A stretch of 64,000 nucleotides of DNA from Armatimonadota bacterium (lineage in GTDB: Bacteria; Armatimonadota; Armatimonadia; Armatimonadales; Capsulimonadaceae), in NCBI GenBank assembly GCA_025354405.1, contig JANXMY010000150.1:62001-126000 (forward strand), read 5' to 3'. Made by a program: the position numbers and the translations under genes. Positions 62,309-64,000 of the stretch are shown here, in pieces (the first letter of the stretch is position 1; each line of letters begins with the position of its first letter). The notes below the pieces were generated by a model that searched no databases, was not told the DNA's origin, and was given only the letters and a program-made list of their open reading frames with translations.

Positions 62309-63277
62309 ATGCACTCAGAAAGAATGAAAGCTGCTGTTTACAAAGGGGTACGAAATGGCGCCGCCGAAGAGATCGAAATGGCGCATATTGAAGAAAAAAC
62401 CGATGCGCTTCTGCGGATCACATCTGCCGCTATCTGTGGCAGCGATCTGCATATGTACGATGGCCGCACAACATTCGAGGCAGGCCGCAGCCTTGGGCAT
62501 GAGATCATGGGAGTTATCGAGAAGGTTGGCGATGCCGTCACTCAGATCAAAGTCGGTGATCGGGTTGTGCTGCCGTTCAATATCGGCTGCGGCGACTGCG
62601 CAAACTGCGGCCGTACAATGACCAGTGCCTGCCTCGTCGCAAACCCGGAAAACGTCGGCGCGGGCTACGGCTATGCGGGTATGGGTCCATATCAGGGTGG
62701 TCAGGCGGAATACATCCGTGTTCCCTACGCCGATTTCAATTGCTTAAAAGGCGCCAGGGACTCCCGGCGACGAATTCGAGGATAACTTCATCCTGCTGGC
62801 AGATATCTTCCCCACCGCGTACCATTCCACCGAACAGGCACGCGTCGGTTTGGGTTCGACAGTGGCTATTTACGGTGCCGGTCCGATCGGTATGCTGGCT
62901 GCTTTGTCTTGTCAGCTTAAAGGTGCCAGTGAAATCTATGTTATAGACAGCGTCCCCGAGCGGCTGGACAAAGTCAAGTCTATCGGGGCCACACCAATTA
63001 ACTTCAAATTTGGCAGCTCAGTCGAGCAGATTTTGGACCTGCGTAAGCACAACAAAAACCGTATCGGCGCTATGCGTCCCGGCGACGAAACGATGCCTGG
63101 AGTTAGGTGCGGCATCGATGCAGTCGGTTACCAGTCGCACGATGAAGGCAAACCGGACCTCGAGCGGCCCAACTAGATCACGGAAGATCTGTTTGAGATC
63201 GTGAACCCGACGGGGGCCATTGGTGTCATCGGAGCTTTTATGCCCGTAGACCCCGGTGGCGCAGACGCAAACGCTAA
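62309..63277 (+). pseudogene. decayed zinc alcohol/formaldehyde dehydrogenase (FdhA-like)
   Basis: The N-terminal part is a normal zinc MDR (AAICGSDLHMYDG, GHEIMGVIEKVGD, the structural-zinc GCGDCANCG). At about 62750 the frame shifts from CLKGARDSRR to PGTPGDEFEDNFILLADIFPTAYHS. The NAD-binding GAGPIGMLAALSCQLKGASE follows. A TAG at about 63174 interrupts ERPN*ITEDLFEIVNPTGAIG, and the gene then stops short at a terminator, about 90 residues before the family end. It directly follows the decayed hydrolase, so a two-gene operon has degenerated. Confidence 0.88.
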
Positions 63278-63314
63278 AAAGCCCGGTGCATTTGAGATGC
63301 ACCGGGCCTTTTTT
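63276..63314. terminator. bidirectional terminator
   Basis: AAAAAGCCCGGTGCAT/ATGCACCGGGCCTTTTTT separates the dehydrogenase remnant from the convergent SRPBCC gene. Confidence 0.9.
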
Positions 63315-63336
63315 CCAGTCCTAGACAGTCTCCGCT

Positions 63337-63876
63337 TTACGTATTATCGCCCATCGTCGCATCCTGTGCGATGGTCGTCTTTCCTTTGGCTGCCGCACTG
63401 TCCTCATGGAACAGATAGTTCGACGATTCTGGGTCCAGTGCCCCGATGGGGGCCTGAGCGACCATCTGGGCGAAATTGTCGAGGTCTTGCTGAAGCTTGG
63501 TCTCGAAGTGCTTGCCTGCCCCCAGCTTTTCGCCTGCGTCGCCTAAAAACCCTGCCGGCGGCGTGTAGCTGATGACGACATTGACTTTGGTCTGGCTGTC
63601 GCCAGCCGGAGTGAATGAGACAGCCCCATGGTTCTGTAATCCATCGGTCGAGCGCCATCCAATTTGTGAGTTCGGGATCCAGCCTTCGTTGACGGCATCC
63701 CATTCGTGCGACCCGACCACTTCTGCAACCCAGTGGCTGGTGTTCTCGTCTTTGTAAGTCACTTCCTTGATATAGCTCATAAACTTGGGGAAGTCATTAA
63801 AGTGTGAGAACAGGCCGTAAACCTGACTGATCGGGGCGCTGATGCTCACCGATGCACTGTGCGTATATTCTGACAT
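63337..63876 (-). CDS. SRPBCC-family (polyketide cyclase/START-like) protein
   Basis: The 179-residue protein has an SRPBCC fold pattern: HSASVSISAPISQVYGLFSHFNDFPKFMSYIKEV, a central WVAEVVGSHEWDAVNEGW and a C-terminal amphipathic helix (HFETKLQQDLDNFAQMV). Proteins of this coenzyme Q-binding/cyclase group bind hydrophobic ligands; the ligand here is unknown. A polar tail of about 40 residues follows. Upstream (63877-64000) a GAAAGAAGAAAAA ribosome-binding stretch is visible and no further gene is evident. Confidence 0.85.
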   Translation of the reverse strand: MSEYTHSASVSISAPISQVYGLFSHFNDFPKFMSYIKEVTYKDENTSHWVAEVVGSHEWDAVNEGWIPNSQIGWRSTDGLQNHGAVSFTPAGDSQTKVNVVISYTPPAGFLGDAGEKLGAGKHFETKLQQDLDNFAQMVAQAPIGALDPESSNYLFHEDSAAAKGKTTIAQDATMGDNT

Positions 63877-64000
63877 GATGTTTTTCTTCTTTCTATAAGT
63901 CTTGAGTGTTTTCTGCCGCCAAGTCAGCCTGTGATTCCGGCGAGGCTAAACCTCAGCAAAGAGAGCAGCAATGAGAGACCGTCGGGCCGGGTCGTTTTGC

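Overview
The window looks like a chromosomal segment of a free-living, Gram-negative-type bacterium of moderately high G+C, most likely from the phylum Armatimonadota. This is an inference from content, not a database match. The clues are two DUF1559 pseudopilins with the [20 protein letters not shown] leader followed by [14 protein letters not shown], lipoproteins with lipoboxes, menaquinone rather than ubiquinone-type gene context, plant-polysaccharide hydrolases, and many TTG/GTG starts. No phage, plasmid or CRISPR locus is visible.

Layout. (1) 0.2-6 kb: DUF1844 protein, STAS anti-anti-sigma factor, aldo/keto reductase, pgl, DUF202 protein, a translationally coupled membrane-protein pair, and rodA. 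(2) 6.2-13 kb: an M48/HtpX-like protein that has lost its zinc ligands, then a merR-KaiC-like-glnD run from a consensus promoter, an exported protein, a SUOX-fold molybdoenzyme and a PilZ-like protein. (3) 13.2-22 kb: tRNA-Lys(CTT); a leftward clpS-aminotransferase pair whose second gene appears to use a CTG start; rimI; a moaD-moaE fusion; then the leftward chain mntA-hepT-hslV-exported protein-hslU, in which the first four genes are joined by ATGA overlaps; divergently ubiE/menG and a polyprenyl diphosphate synthase. (4) 22-32 kb, accessory: GH95 alpha-L-fucosidase, a decayed IS3-type transposase, an orphan ABC-2 permease, GH2 beta-mannosidase, a 215-bp MITE-like element with perfect 33-bp ends, and a TetA-like MFS pump. 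(5) 31.6-43.7 kb, mostly housekeeping: a signal peptidase I with Cys at the nucleophile position, hpt, rho with a low-complexity N-terminus, a bifunctional-nuclease family protein, Dps, a PAS-GAF-GAF protein, methyltransferase, lipoproteins, SGNH hydrolase, DUF697 protein, greA (TTG start) and lysS. (6) 43.7-56 kb: sensor kinase, RsbW-like membrane ATPase, a YncE/phosphoesterase preceded by a four-repeat Pho-box-like promoter, pseudopilins, tyrS, an ECF sigma factor with a ZAS anti-sigma factor, ssb and rpsF. (7) 56-64 kb: LacI regulator, PAS-SpoIIE phosphatase, PAS/GAF diguanylate cyclase, two adjacent decayed genes (alpha/beta hydrolase, zinc alcohol dehydrogenase) and an SRPBCC protein.

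How the genes connect. Partner-switching components (STAS protein, RsbW-like ATPase, SpoIIE phosphatase) lie scattered and could form one signalling circuit. Three exported-protein genes share the same promoter geometry (11-bp-spaced TTAAC-like repeats, 10 bp, then a -10), suggesting a phosphate-type regulon. The most unusual local arrangement is the toxin-antitoxin pair coupled to hslV together with an exported protein between hslV and hslU. Several enzymes have altered active or binding sites: HtpX-like, signal peptidase and ClpS. All assignments come from reading motifs by eye; no searches were run.
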